Source: a virus
Length of the DNA: 52,751 nucleotides
Reading direction: 5' to 3' (one strand)
Virus record (IMG/VR): IMGVR_UViG_3300036826_000291
Span: 1-52,751 of that record
Part shown: positions 7,954 through 14,831 of the stretch, one piece after another
Position numbering within the stretch: position 1 is the stretch's first letter
Layout: each line of letters opens with the position of its first letter
Made by a program: the position numbers and the translations under genes
Notes under the pieces: model-generated
The model's input: the letters and a program-made list of their open reading frames with translations, nothing else
The model's database searches: none
Told to the model about the DNA's origin: nothing

Positions 7954-8553
7954 TTATCTCCGCGGCGTGCGAATGATGCGATCCGGCGCCACCTCCACCG
8001 GGCGCGTTGACAGTTCAGCGCGGGCGATGCGCATGCCTTCGGCATCGGTGAGCCGTGCACCGTGCCGCCAGAACTCAACGCGCAGGAACGGCCGCGCCGG
8101 GACGATGACGTTGCTCGGCAGCATGGCGGCATCGCGCGCGAGCGCGCAGACGAACAGCAGCGGCCGGTCGGGCATCGCCGTGCGCTCGACAAGGCCGATC
8201 GGATCATCGGCGGAAAGCGTGCGATCGCTGATCAGCCCGCGATAGCTCGCGAGCGCAAGATAGGGGCACACCTGCAAACTGTAGCGCGCGCATTCAATGT
8301 GCATCGGCGGGTCGAGATAGGCGCCGCGCTCGTGAAATGCGGAGAACGGGCCGCCAACAAACCATAAACGACTCGGAAAAAGCCGCTCGCCGCAAATCGA
8401 GCATCGCTTGTCAAGCACGCATTGCAGCCGCCGGTGCTCGTCATTGATGGTGAAATGCGCGCGGCCGGCGGCATCGCGATAGACCGTCCAGGGGATCGGA
8501 TAGCCGCGCGGATCGCGCGGCAGGTGCGCCATGCGCTCGGGAGGCTCGATCAC
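7954..8553 (-). CDS. Conserved phage hypothetical protein with Cys-x-x-Cys
   Basis: A 199-residue protein starting at GTG 8553, which overlaps the previous stop (GTGA); an ATG seven codons later is an alternative. It contains Arg-Cys-Ser-Ile-Cys-Gly near residue 49 and His-Ile-Glu-Cys-Ala-Arg-Tyr near 85, which may together bind a metal. This pattern resembles small HNH-like or zinc-binding modules, but no catalytic HNH signature is complete. It is translated as part of the repressor-headed operon. Confidence 0.55.
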   Translation of the reverse strand: MIEPPERMAHLPRDPRGYPIPWTVYRDAAGRAHFTINDEHRRLQCVLDKRCSICGERLFPSRLWFVGGPFSAFHERGAYLDPPMHIECARYSLQVCPYLALASYRGLISDRTLSADDPIGLVERTAMPDRPLLFVCALARDAAMLPSNVIVPARPFLRVEFWRHGARLTDAEGMRIARAELSTRPVEVAPDRIIRTPRR

Positions 8554-8759
8554 AGCTTGCCCTTGGCGAGATCGCCGCGAATCTGCGCGGCGATGCTCTC
8601 CAACAACTCGGGAAGCCCCAAAGTCTCGTTCAAGCCGGCCTGCATCGAAAAGCCGCTGCCGCGCTCGCCGTTGAGGACGATGACGATTGCAGCTTGCGCC
8701 TTCGCTTTCTCTCGAACATGGGTGCAAAGGTCGTCATACTTGCCGGGTCCGAGTGCCAT
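8550..8759 (-). CDS. Small hypothetical protein
   Basis: A 69-residue protein with ATG 8759 and a good AGGAGA site. It overlaps the previous stop by one base and the next start by four. It has an Ile-Val-Ile-Val-Leu-Asn-Gly-Glu strand followed by Gly-Ser-Gly-Phe-Ser, then a leucine-rich helix. I do not recognise the family. Tight coupling on both sides shows it is a real operon member. Confidence 0.55.
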   Translation of the reverse strand: MALGPGKYDDLCTHVREKAKAQAAIVIVLNGERGSGFSMQAGLNETLGLPELLESIAAQIRGDLAKGKL

Positions 8760-8977
8760 CACATCTCCTGTTCGTCGCATGTCTCATAGGCGTCGGGCAG
8801 CGGCACGATTTCGGGCAGGCCGTTGGCGCGGCGCCTGGGATTGACGCGCTGCACGCAGGCGAGACAGATGGGTTGCCGCTCGCCGCCGATGGTGATCGAG
8901 GGCACGCGCAGCGGATTGAAGCTGAATATCTTGCCGCAGCCGATGCACGGCGCCATGGCGAAAGCGTAGCCCATCAT
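8759..8977 (-). CDS. Conserved phage protein with paired Cys-x-x-Cys knuckles
   Basis: A 72-residue protein beginning Met-Met-Gly-Tyr-Ala-Phe-Ala, with GGAG upstream. It contains Ala-Pro-Cys-Ile-Gly-Cys-Gly near residue 10 and Cys-Leu-Ala-Cys near 38, followed by Arg-Val-Asn-Pro-Arg-Arg-Arg. Small proteins of this pattern are common in tailed phages of several bacterial phyla, and their function is unknown. Two CxxC knuckles indicate zinc binding, and a nucleic-acid or protein-adaptor role is the usual inference. Confidence 0.65.
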   Translation of the reverse strand: MMGYAFAMAPCIGCGKIFSFNPLRVPSITIGGERQPICLACVQRVNPRRRANGLPEIVPLPDAYETCDEQEM

Positions 8978-8987
8978 GGTTCTCCGT

Positions 8988-9629
8988 TTATGCCGCGTCC
9001 CGCCACCGGCCGAAGCGCGCGACCAGATGCGCAACGACGGCGGCGCGGCGCCGCGGTTCAGCGTCGCCATCCGGCGGATGACGATTGGCAGGATGATCGA
9101 GCCACGACACCGCGAATTCAAAATCCTCGTCCTGCATGCGAATGCCGGCAATCGAGCGCAGGCCATAGAGTTCGGCTTCACCCGCGGGCCGCTCGTAAGG
9201 TATCGCGACCATCGGCGGCAGCATTGGCCATTGCGGGCGGATCGAGGGGTAAAGCGTGGTGTCGATCAGCAGCGAGCACGACGGGATAAGCACGACCATG
9301 TGGCCGTTCCAGCGGCCCGGCTCTTTGCGGATGCGCTTGTCGGGGGCACCGATGCCGAGGCTATGCACGATCGCCGGGCCGCGCCGCGCGATCATGACCA
9401 CGCAGACCTCGCGCACCCGCGCCGGAATGTCGATGGCGCGCAGGAAATCGCGCACCGTCAACGAGCAAAGGACGCACGACTCTTTCGACTTGTCGCCATG
9501 CTCGATCAATGGCTGCCGCCCGAACGCGGGGTGCAGCTCGGCCGCCATGACGGCGAGCGCCTTCATCACCTTGCCCGGCAGGTGCGGCGCCAGCACCTCA
9601 AGATCGCCGAGCCGCAACGGTTCAGTCAT
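8988..9629 (-). CDS. Transglutaminase-like (papain-fold) protein
   Basis: A 213-residue protein starting at ATG 9629. The order of a Cys on a helix (Cys52/Cys55 with Leu-Thr-Val-Arg-Asp-Phe-Leu and Ile-Pro-Ala-Arg-Val), His110 in Asn-Gly-His-Met-Val-Val-Leu and Asp123 in Leu-Ile-Asp-Thr-Thr matches the transglutaminase-like Cys-His-Asp triad, including the typical Gly/Ile-Pro-Ala-Arg turn after the Cys helix. The reaction could be peptide cleavage, amide transfer or none; the substrate is unknown. It lies in the repressor operon, so it may be made in lysogens. The family call rests on motif order only. Confidence 0.55.
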   Translation of the reverse strand: MTEPLRLGDLEVLAPHLPGKVMKALAVMAAELHPAFGRQPLIEHGDKSKESCVLCSLTVRDFLRAIDIPARVREVCVVMIARRGPAIVHSLGIGAPDKRIRKEPGRWNGHMVVLIPSCSLLIDTTLYPSIRPQWPMLPPMVAIPYERPAGEAELYGLRSIAGIRMQDEDFEFAVSWLDHPANRHPPDGDAEPRRRAAVVAHLVARFGRWRDAA

Positions 9630-9671
9630 TGCTTGCCTTCTCGTCGGGCCACAGGCCAAAGAGGCCGGCAA

Positions 9672-10238
9672 TCACCTTTGGCATTGCGCAAGCCCTTGCA
9701 GCAATTCCACGGTCGAATGCGTTGCCTCGCGCACGCTGCCGTGGACCTCGTGCCACAGGCCGTCATCGAAAAAGCGCGGCGCGAACAGCGTGAAGGCGTC
9801 GGTCGCCGAGTAGCGGATCAGCGCCGCAACACCTTCCTCGGCGCGGCGCGCCAGATAGGCGCGCAACGCCGGATCGCGGTGCGCATCGCGATAACGCGGG
9901 TCAACCCACACCTGCACCACCTCGATATGGCGCGTCTCGCCGGTGCGGTCGTCGCGCGCCACGATGAAATCCGGCATCACGTCGATGACGTAGTGAGCCC
10001 GGTCGGGGCGCGAGAGATCGGCGGTGTCGGCGTTGCCGAGCCAGCGGCAGGACCACAGCGCGCACGACATCGGCATGTCCGGCCGGCGATAGACCGCGCA
10101 GCCGCGGCCGACGCGCTGGTGCTTGCAGCGTTGGTTGGCGCCCTTGCCGAGTTCGCGCACCGGCAAAAGCTTGCAGCACAGCGTGCATTCGCCACAGTGT
10201 CGGTTCGGCCCGCCTAGTCGCGGTCGCGCGTCAGCCAT
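9672..10238 (-). CDS. YkgJ-type Cys-cluster (zinc/iron-chelating domain) protein
   Basis: A 188-residue protein. The N-terminus has Cys-Gly-Glu-Cys-Thr-Leu-Cys-Cys-Lys, then Cys-Lys-His and Gly-Cys-Ala-Val-Tyr, then Met-Ser-Cys-Ala-Leu-Trp-Ser-Cys. This is the hallmark cluster of YkgJ/UPF0153 proteins, thought to hold zinc or iron. The C-terminal half is a phage-specific extension with no recognised motif. It starts inside the 3' end of the DUF3846 gene (25-bp overlap). The biological role is unknown. Confidence 0.72.
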   Translation of the reverse strand: MADARPRLGGPNRHCGECTLCCKLLPVRELGKGANQRCKHQRVGRGCAVYRRPDMPMSCALWSCRWLGNADTADLSRPDRAHYVIDVMPDFIVARDDRTGETRHIEVVQVWVDPRYRDAHRDPALRAYLARRAEEGVAALIRYSATDAFTLFAPRFFDDGLWHEVHGSVREATHSTVELLQGLAQCQR

Positions 10239-10558
10239 GTCATGAACTCCCGGTCGCCGGACACCACCGCAATCGTGCCGACAAGGAAATCGCCGCCGAG
10301 CGTATAGCCGCGACGGCGCGCGTCGGTCAGCCAGAGCAATGTGGCGCGCTCGTTGTAGGGCAGGCCGCGCAGCTTGCCTTCCTCATTGGCGAAGGCAACG
10401 CAGGCGCGGCCGTTGGCGCGCGTCAGGTAGGGCACCCGCTCGACATAGCCGCCGACGATTGCCTGCAACCGCGCGAGCAATTGCGCATCGTCCTTGGCGT
10501 CGGCCGGCTCGGTGACGACCTCGCCTTGCGGCGCGATGATGGTGATGGCGCCTTTCAC
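10214..10558 (-). CDS. DUF3846-like protein
   Basis: A 114-residue protein starting at ATG 10558, overlapping the repressor stop (ATGA). The N-terminus (a short beta strand, then Ala-Gln-Leu-Leu-Ala-Arg-Leu-Gln-Ala-Ile-Val-Gly-Gly-Tyr-Val-Glu) and the later Asn-Glu-Glu-Gly-Lys-Leu-Arg-Gly-Leu-Pro-Tyr-Asn match the DUF3846 pattern of phages and plasmids. Function unknown. Coupling to the repressor suggests expression during lysogeny. Confidence 0.65.
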   Translation of the reverse strand: MKGAITIIAPQGEVVTEPADAKDDAQLLARLQAIVGGYVERVPYLTRANGRACVAFANEEGKLRGLPYNERATLLWLTDARRRGYTLGGDFLVGTIAVVSGDREFMTWLTRDRD

Positions 10559-10917
10559 TTGGCGCCGCCGAGCATTTCGGCGATCTGCACGATCAGGACG
10601 CGGCGGCGGCCCTCAACAGCCTGAAACGCGCGCAGCAGCCGCAGCGTGTCGTTGCGATCGACAAGCGACGACAATTCGATTTCGCGGGTGTCGCCGAGCT
10701 TGGCGAAAAACTTCGCCGGCGAGACACCGAGCGCCTCGGCGATCATCTGTAGGCGGCTGCCGCTCACGCGATTTTTTCCGTTCTCGTACTTCTGCACCTG
10801 CTGGAACGTGACGCCGATCTGCGCTGCCAGCGAGGCTTGCGAGACGCCGCCGGCCACGCGCAGGCTGCGGATCAGGTGGCCGATATGCTGGTCGAGTTCA
10901 TTGATGTCCTTCGCCAT
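10555..10917 (-). CDS. XRE-family repressor (CI-like candidate)
   Basis: A 120-residue protein. Residues about 12-67 form a classic XRE helix-turn-helix, with Gly-Gly-Val-Ser-Gln-Ala-Ser-Leu-Ala-Ala-Gln-Ile-Gly-Val-Thr-Phe-Gln-Gln-Val-Gln followed by Tyr-Glu-Asn-Gly, the version typical of rhizobial regulators. The short C-terminal helix region could mediate dimerisation; no peptidase (LexA-like) domain is present, so induction would not be by RecA-type autocleavage. It is transcribed away from the HTH gene at 11072, the usual immunity-region layout, and heads a minus-strand operon. Confidence 0.8.
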   Translation of the reverse strand: MAKDINELDQHIGHLIRSLRVAGGVSQASLAAQIGVTFQQVQKYENGKNRVSGSRLQMIAEALGVSPAKFFAKLGDTREIELSSLVDRNDTLRLLRAFQAVEGRRRVLIVQIAEMLGGAK

Positions 10918-11071
10918 TGATCACCTCGGTTGTAAGTCGTCGCCATCCGCCGGCAACGGGGATTTGCCGCGGGGACTTCCAAAGGTGCTTGTGCATAGAT
11001 GCGGTAATTGCGGAACCGCGCAGTCATGATAGCCGTTTTCGCAACACGCGCAAGTAGTGCAGGGTGCGGCA
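10918..11071. promoter_or_regulatory. Divergent immunity control region
   Basis: This 154-bp gap lies between the divergent XRE repressor and Cro-like genes and should hold both promoters and operators. I see partial dyads, such as GCGGT (11001-11005) facing ACCGC (11015-11019) and TCATGA near 11023, but no convincing -35/-10 pair, so individual promoters are not assigned. Confidence 0.45.
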
Positions 11072-11443
11072 ATGGCAACGGCGGCGCATGGCAAAAAACG
11101 CTATGGCGTTGCCATGCTGCGCGACGAACAACGCAAGTTGCGGGAATGGCTCAAACAGGCAATCAAGTTCTCGGGTGAGAGTCAGGCGGAACTGGCGCGG
11201 CGACTCGCCGCGACGCTCGATCCGTCATGGACGCCGGATCGCGTCAGCAAGCTCTGGCGCAAGCGCGGACTGAGCGCGGTCGAGCTGCTGGCGATCGAGC
11301 AGATCACCGGCTTTCCGATTCCGTCGATAAAGACGCGACCGCGGCCGTCGCTGCCGGACCGGCAAAAATTGAAGCTGCTTGACGCGCTGCGCGCGCTACG
11401 GCAGCAGATCGACGACATGATTGCCGAGTTGGAGGCGCGGTAA
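11072..11443 (+). CDS. HTH protein, Cro-like candidate
   Basis: A 123-residue protein starting at ATG 11072; GTG 11057 is an alternative. The middle has Gly-Glu-Ser-Gln-Ala-Glu-Leu-Ala-Arg-Arg-Leu and a recognition-type segment (Thr-Pro-Asp-Arg-Val-Ser-Lys-Leu-Trp-Arg), then Leu-Ala-Ile-Glu-Gln-Ile-Thr-Gly-Phe-Pro-Ile-Pro, the usual end of an XRE domain. The C-terminus is a leucine-rich coiled-coil helix. It is divergent from the repressor, so it probably antagonises it, which is inferred from layout. Confidence 0.65.
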   Translation: MATAAHGKKRYGVAMLRDEQRKLREWLKQAIKFSGESQAELARRLAATLDPSWTPDRVSKLWRKRGLSAVELLAIEQITGFPIPSIKTRPRPSLPDRQKLKLLDALRALRQQIDDMIAELEAR

Positions 11444-11520
11444 TGCGCTGCTGGATTCTCGACGCCAACCGCCAGCCGGTCGAATGGGCGAGCCGCCGGC
11501 CGGCGGGGCGTGAGGGCTGA
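11443..11520 (+). CDS. Possible 25-residue peptide
   Basis: A short frame whose ATG overlaps the stop of the HTH gene (TAATG). The peptide starts Met-Arg-Cys-Trp-Ile-Leu-Asp-Ala-Asn and continues Gln-Pro-Val-Glu-Trp. This start resembles small phage proteins with a Trp-x-Leu-Asp N-terminus that normally run on to about 60-80 residues, so this may be a decayed copy. Coupled translation is possible, but no other evidence supports it. Confidence 0.25.
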   Translation: MRCWILDANRQPVEWASRRPAGREG

Positions 11521-11640
11521 AAAAACGGCCTAGGGGCGGCCTTGCCGCCGTGGCGCCTGGGAGCGCCGCCGGGCCAATCCTGGGCCATCCTGGGGCGATT
11601 GGCGGGCGTGGCGGGGCAGGCCGGCGGGGCAGGTATGGGC

Positions 11641-11820
11641 GCGGCCTTTGGTCGCAAAAGAAAACAAACCGCGTACCAATACGAAACGAAATTGGGAAAC
11701 AGCGGTGTGGAACGCTTTGAAATCACAAAAAAAGTATGTTTTGCCCCAAAAAGTGAATGGCCTTATATTTCAAAGCGTTGGTCAAAATGTTTCCCACTTT
11801 TCCCCACCACGTTTCCCACG
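11641..11820. other. AT-rich repeat region beside the integrase: attP candidate
   Basis: A non-coding, visibly AT-rich stretch next to the integrase gene. It holds a perfect 13-bp inverted repeat (AACGCTTTGAAAT at 11711-11723 and its complement at 11767-11779) and arm-like repeats: TGGGAAAC at 11693-11700 and its complement GTTTCCCA at 11789-11796 and 11811-11818. A core with flanking arm repeats next to a tyrosine integrase is the expected attP architecture. The exact core sequence is not identified. The segment 11521-11640 shows no feature I can support. Confidence 0.5.
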
Positions 11821-11827
11821 GCATGAA

Positions 11828-11854
11828 AAAAGCGCCCCGAACGGGGGCGCTTTT
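11828..11854 (-). terminator. Terminator downstream of the integrase
   Basis: An 11-bp perfect stem (AAAAGCGCCCC / GGGGCGCTTTT) with a five-base loop. Read leftward it ends in six T residues, so it terminates the integrase transcript. Its symmetrical ends may also stop rightward transcription. Confidence 0.82.
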
Positions 11855-11874
11855 GCCGACAGCCGCGCGGGCGG

Positions 11875-13002
11875 TTAGTCGATCACCCGCAGGTGCGAAC
11901 CGCGCTTCGGCGTTGGCGCCGGCGTCTCGGCCTCAAGCGCCGCGTCCCAAAGGTTGACCACACGCTGATTGATGGCGCGCTGCTCGGCGGCCTTGGCGTA
12001 ATATTCCGCCATCGCGTTCGAGAGATGCCCGGTCACCGATTTGATGCCGGCGGTCCCGACCAGCAAGCCGGCGACATCGACCGCCGCATTCTTGCGCAGG
12101 CCGTGCATCGTCAACCCGTCAAATGTCTTGCCGAGCCGGCGCAATTCGCGGCTGATTGCCATGCTCAACACGCGCGCGCTGGCATAGGGTCGCCCATAGG
12201 CATTGACCAGGATCGTCTCGGCCGTGCGCGGGGCGGCGTCGAGCGCCTCGCGCAGCGGCTTCGGGCACAGGTGATAATTGGCGATCTCCATTGCTTCGCC
12301 CTTGCCCTTCTCGGGCCGCACCAGCAGGCCGCGGCCGTCATAGTCCGCCCATGTCATCTTCACGCTGTCGCCGCCGCGCTGCGCGCCGAAATGCAGCAGC
12401 AGCTTCGCCAGCCGAAGATTGGCCGGCACCGCCGCCATGAACTTGCGCTGCGCCTCGGCGCTCCACGGCCGATGCGGGCGCTTGACCTTGTAATGGCGCT
12501 TGGCATCGAGCGTCGGATCGGGCCGGCCCTTGATGGCAAACTGCGGATGCTTTTTTGCGGCGCCCCAGATCAGCGACAGCAGGCTCACGCGCAGGTCGGC
12601 GGCGGCGGGCCCGCGCTCTTTGGCGACAAGCTCGCTGTAGATGTCGACCGCATCGACGTCGAGGTCGCCGAGCCGGCCGGCGCCGAGATCGGCGTGGATC
12701 ATGTTCAGCACGCCGTTGTAGCTGATGCGGGTGCGCGGGCGCAGCTTGATGAAATCGGTCGACGCGACATAGTTGGAGATCGCGGCTGCCACCGAATCGG
12801 TGCCGGGCGAGGCGCGCACCACCTTCGCGGGGCGGGGAGGTGCGAGCGCCTTGATGCAGGCATCATAGGCGCGTTTGAATTCGGCGCTGCGCTCGTCGCT
12901 CGGCAGCGGAATGGTCTTGCCACCGGGACGGCGAAAGTAGACGTAGGTCGTCGTCTTATCGCGGCCGAACTTGCGGTAAAGGTATTTGCTGCGGTCCGTC
13001 AT
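11875..13002 (-). CDS. int: Tyrosine-family integrase
   Basis: A 375-residue site-specific recombinase that inserts the prophage. The N-terminal about 60 residues resemble an arm-binding domain, a SAM-like core-binding domain follows (about 70-160), and the catalytic domain carries Arg209 (Gln-Arg-Gly-Gly-Asp), a beta-strand Lys near 232, His300-x-x-Arg303, His326 (Thr-Gly-His) and Tyr334/Tyr335. The whole set is present, so it should be active. GGGGGG before the ATG gives a ribosome site. The upstream HTH gene ends 15 bp away and is probably co-transcribed from a promoter at 13242-13270. Confidence 0.93.
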   Translation of the reverse strand: MTDRSKYLYRKFGRDKTTTYVYFRRPGGKTIPLPSDERSAEFKRAYDACIKALAPPRPAKVVRASPGTDSVAAAISNYVASTDFIKLRPRTRISYNGVLNMIHADLGAGRLGDLDVDAVDIYSELVAKERGPAAADLRVSLLSLIWGAAKKHPQFAIKGRPDPTLDAKRHYKVKRPHRPWSAEAQRKFMAAVPANLRLAKLLLHFGAQRGGDSVKMTWADYDGRGLLVRPEKGKGEAMEIANYHLCPKPLREALDAAPRTAETILVNAYGRPYASARVLSMAISRELRRLGKTFDGLTMHGLRKNAAVDVAGLLVGTAGIKSVTGHLSNAMAEYYAKAAEQRAINQRVVNLWDAALEAETPAPTPKRGSHLRVID

Positions 13003-13017
13003 CTGATGGCCCCCCTC

Positions 13018-13215
13018 TTACGCGCGGCGCAGGTCGTCGAGCGAAATCTTGCCCGCAAGCACGAGCCGCAGCAGCTTGGCGATTGCCGGTGGCACTTTCG
13101 ATTCGCCGGCGGCCAGCCGCTGCGCTTGGCGGCGCGAGAGGCCAATCAGCGGTGCGGCACCGACTTGGCTCAGGCCAAGCCGGTCGAGTGCGGCGAGATA
13201 TTCTTTGGCGGTCAT
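13018..13215 (-). CDS. Small HTH protein upstream of the integrase
   Basis: A 65-residue protein. Leu-Gly-Leu-Ser-Gln-Val-Gly-Ala-Ala-Pro-Leu-Ile-Gly-Leu-Ser-Arg-Arg-Gln-Ala-Gln followed by Leu-Ala-Ala-Gly-Glu forms a short helix-turn-helix, typical of small rhizobial phage and chromosomal regulators. It lies in the same direct transcript as the integrase, so it probably autoregulates integrase expression or directs recombination. It has no full XRE length (five helices) but the core is clear. Confidence 0.65.
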   Translation of the reverse strand: MTAKEYLAALDRLGLSQVGAAPLIGLSRRQAQRLAAGESKVPPAIAKLLRLVLAGKISLDDLRRA

Positions 13216-13241
13216 TGGTGCGATTCCTTTCGAGTAAAATG

Positions 13242-13270
13242 AAATTACGCCGAAATGGCGCTCACGTCAA
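13242..13270 (-). promoter_or_regulatory. Leftward promoter with overlapping dyad for HTH-integrase transcript
   Basis: Read on the minus strand, TTGACG (13270-13265) and TAATTT (13247-13242) are separated by exactly 17 bp, close to the sigma-70 consensus. The spacer contains the inverted repeat CGCC-GAAAT-GGCG (13248-13260), a plausible operator. It lies 27 bp or more upstream of the HTH start. Confidence 0.62.
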
Positions 13271-13315
13271 TATGGCGCAAGGGGGTAGCGGGAGGTCGCC
13301 CGGCGGTCGAGCGGC

Positions 13316-13567
13316 TCACCGCCGCAGCCGCTCCTGCAACAGCCGATGAATGGAATTACCAGCACTCTCCTTGATGCTGTCATAGGCCGCATCGAGTTCC
13401 AGGCGGTCCCAGGTCGCCATGGCGCGAATGTGAATCGGCTTTGGCAAAATGCCCTCATCGACCAATTGTAAAAAAGTTGTGCGGCTCATCGAAAGATAGG
13501 CGGCGGCGCGATCGGCGCGCAGCGCCCGCGGCGGATAGGCCAGATGATCGGCGAGCTTGTCGCTCAT
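13316..13567 (-). CDS. AlpA/excisionase-like MerR-type HTH protein
   Basis: An 83-residue protein. Arg-Ala-Asp-Arg-Ala-Ala-Ala-Tyr-Leu-Ser-Met-Ser-Arg-Thr-Thr-Phe, then Leu-Val-Asp-Glu-Gly-Ile-Leu-Pro-Lys-Pro and Ala-Thr-Trp-Asp, is the winged HTH of AlpA and phage excisionases. It lies next to the integrase region, where an Xis-like role (directing excision or repressing int) is usual. The assignment as excisionase is inferred from position. Confidence 0.7.
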   Translation of the reverse strand: MSDKLADHLAYPPRALRADRAAAYLSMSRTTFLQLVDEGILPKPIHIRAMATWDRLELDAAYDSIKESAGNSIHRLLQERLRR

Positions 13568-13612
13568 GGCTTTATAATGGCCTCCGCGTGGCAGCGGCAG
13601 TAGGGATCGTTT

Positions 13613-13852
13613 TCATTGGATTGCGTCCGCCTGCTCGCGCCGCGCCGCCTGCAACTGGCCGCTCAGGGTGTCAGCAAAGAACACCTTCGCCGCCGCGTCG
13701 GGGCCGGTGCCGGCGAGCACCAGCGCGGAATTGACGGCGAGCGCGTTGAGCAATTCAAAAACGCGGTCGGGATGCGCCGGGCCGGCGGCAAGATGCCGGC
13801 GCACGATGTCGGCGATCTCGGTCACCAGCGCCTCGACGCGCGCCTCGTCCAT
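13613..13852 (-). CDS. Small early protein, unknown
   Basis: A 79-residue, mainly helical protein (Val-Glu-Ala-Leu-Val-Thr-Glu-Ile-Ala-Asp-Ile-Val and Leu-Leu-Asn-Ala-Leu-Ala-Val) with no recognised domain. ATG 13852 follows the upstream stop by 4 bp, so it is the distal part of the leftward early operon. It resembles small rhizobial phage proteins of unknown role. Confidence 0.5.
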   Translation of the reverse strand: MDEARVEALVTEIADIVRRHLAAGPAHPDRVFELLNALAVNSALVLAGTGPDAAAKVFFADTLSGQLQAARREQADAIQ

Positions 13853-13856
13853 GCTT

Positions 13857-14117
13857 TCAGTGTCCTCGCTTCACCAGCTTGCAGGCGACTTTGACCGATC
13901 GCGGATCGTCAGCCCGACCAGCGGTCGTCACGACAATGCGTTGGCCGCACGTTTCGCACTCGATGAGGTATTGGCCGCACCGCTTGGCGGGATAGGGAAG
14001 CCGTTCGGTGCAAGTCGCGTCGGCGCTGCGCGAGGCATCTATGTCAATACCTTTCGGAAAAGCTGGATCAGCCGCGCATTGCGGCTCACGTCCGGCGTCG
14101 TACCAAGTCACTTTCAT
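13857..14117 (-). CDS. Small Cys-rich early protein
   Basis: An 86-residue protein starting Met-Lys-Val-Thr-Trp-Tyr-Asp at 14117, overlapping the previous stop by one base. It has a Glu-Cys-Glu-Thr-Cys-Gly knuckle in the second half plus Cys residues in the first half and Val-Ala-Cys near the end, so zinc binding is likely. The following Gln-Arg-Ile-Val-Val-Thr-Thr-Ala-Gly-Arg-Ala-Asp-Asp-Pro-Arg-Ser strand occurs in rhizobial phage proteins I cannot name. Confidence 0.55.
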   Translation of the reverse strand: MKVTWYDAGREPQCAADPAFPKGIDIDASRSADATCTERLPYPAKRCGQYLIECETCGQRIVVTTAGRADDPRSVKVACKLVKRGH

Positions 14118-14401
14118 CACGCGCTCCCGCTGACCGGCAGGTGTGCCGCGGAGAACGCGGCGATCTCGTCGGCGATCGCGTTCATGCAATGCAGGTTGCT
14201 GCGCGTCGGCTCGGCGGCGCCGTCGTCGAGCACCCGGCACAACAGGTAGAGCAGGTGCTGCGCGCCGGCAAAATAGACGCGGCGCACTTCCTCAACCTGT
14301 TCCGGCGGCAGGCGGGAATCGAGGTGCTGCCGGCGGAAGGCGGCAAAGCCCGCCTCGATCAGCGTTGCCGACTTGATCAGGCGCTCGAGTGCCTCATCCA
14401 T
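14117..14401 (-). CDS. Helical early protein, unknown
   Basis: A 94-residue protein with ATG 14401 preceded by GGGGGA; an alternative ATG 12 bases upstream is possible. It is almost entirely helical and has a Cys in Leu-Leu-Cys-Arg-Val-Leu and another near the C-terminus. Not recognised. It overlaps the preceding gene by 8 bp and the following one by 1 bp, so it is clearly part of the coupled operon. Confidence 0.5.
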   Translation of the reverse strand: MDEALERLIKSATLIEAGFAAFRRQHLDSRLPPEQVEEVRRVYFAGAQHLLYLLCRVLDDGAAEPTRSNLHCMNAIADEIAAFSAAHLPVSGSA

Positions 14402-14831
14402 GGTTTCCCCCATTGTCATTAGAGAGCGGTTGCAGCAGGAACAGCGGCACCGGCTTGCCGTCGTTATCATCAAGCCGGGCGACGGCGCCGTGCGGGGCGT
14501 GCAGCTGATTGGCCTTGTCAATGCCATCGCATAAGACCGCCACCGCCGCCGACGCCTGCGCGCACAGCGCGGTCTGCTTCTCCCGCGCCACGTCACGCTC
14601 GGCCTGCAGGTGGTGCAGGTCGGTGCGCGCCTGTGCGATCGCCAGATCGAGCAGGCTCGCGTGCGCAACGAGCCGCTCGTGCGCAAGCCGCAACGTCTCA
14701 AGTTCGTCGGCAAGGCGCGCGTTCTCGGCGTCGCGCTCGGAAAGCTGCTCACGCAAACGGTTGCGCTCCGCGACCAAGTCGTGAATGCCACGCACCGAAG
14801 CCTCCATGGCCTCGACCGATTGTTCCATCAT
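14394..14831 (-). CDS. Coiled-coil early protein
   Basis: A 145-residue protein. Residues about 5-100 form a long heptad-patterned coiled coil (Leu-Arg-Glu-Gln-Leu-Ser-Glu-Arg-Asp-Ala-Glu-Asn, then Leu-Glu-Thr-Leu-Arg-Leu). The C-terminal 40 residues are less structured. It starts Met-Met at 14831. Its 5' end overlaps the 3' end of the upstream gene by 83 bp in another frame. Function unknown; such proteins can be scaffolds or partners. Confidence 0.5.
   Translation of the reverse strand: MMEQSVEAMEASVRGIHDLVAERNRLREQLSERDAENARLADELETLRLAHERLVAHASLLDLAIAQARTDLHHLQAERDVAREKQTALCAQASAAVAVLCDGIDKANQLHAPHGAVARLDDNDGKPVPLFLLQPLSNDNGGNHG

Noticed and set aside
11542-11878. Two plus-strand frames of 76-94 residues beside the integrase
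   Set aside because: Low-complexity start, then AT-rich sequence with att-like repeats and a terminator; no ribosome site or conserved pattern.
8976-13242. Long plus-strand frames opposite the repressor operon and the integrase (8976-10217, 11893-13242)
   Set aside because: The minus-strand genes carry clear domains (YkgJ-type cluster, tyrosine recombinase residues) with coupled starts; the plus-strand frames show none.
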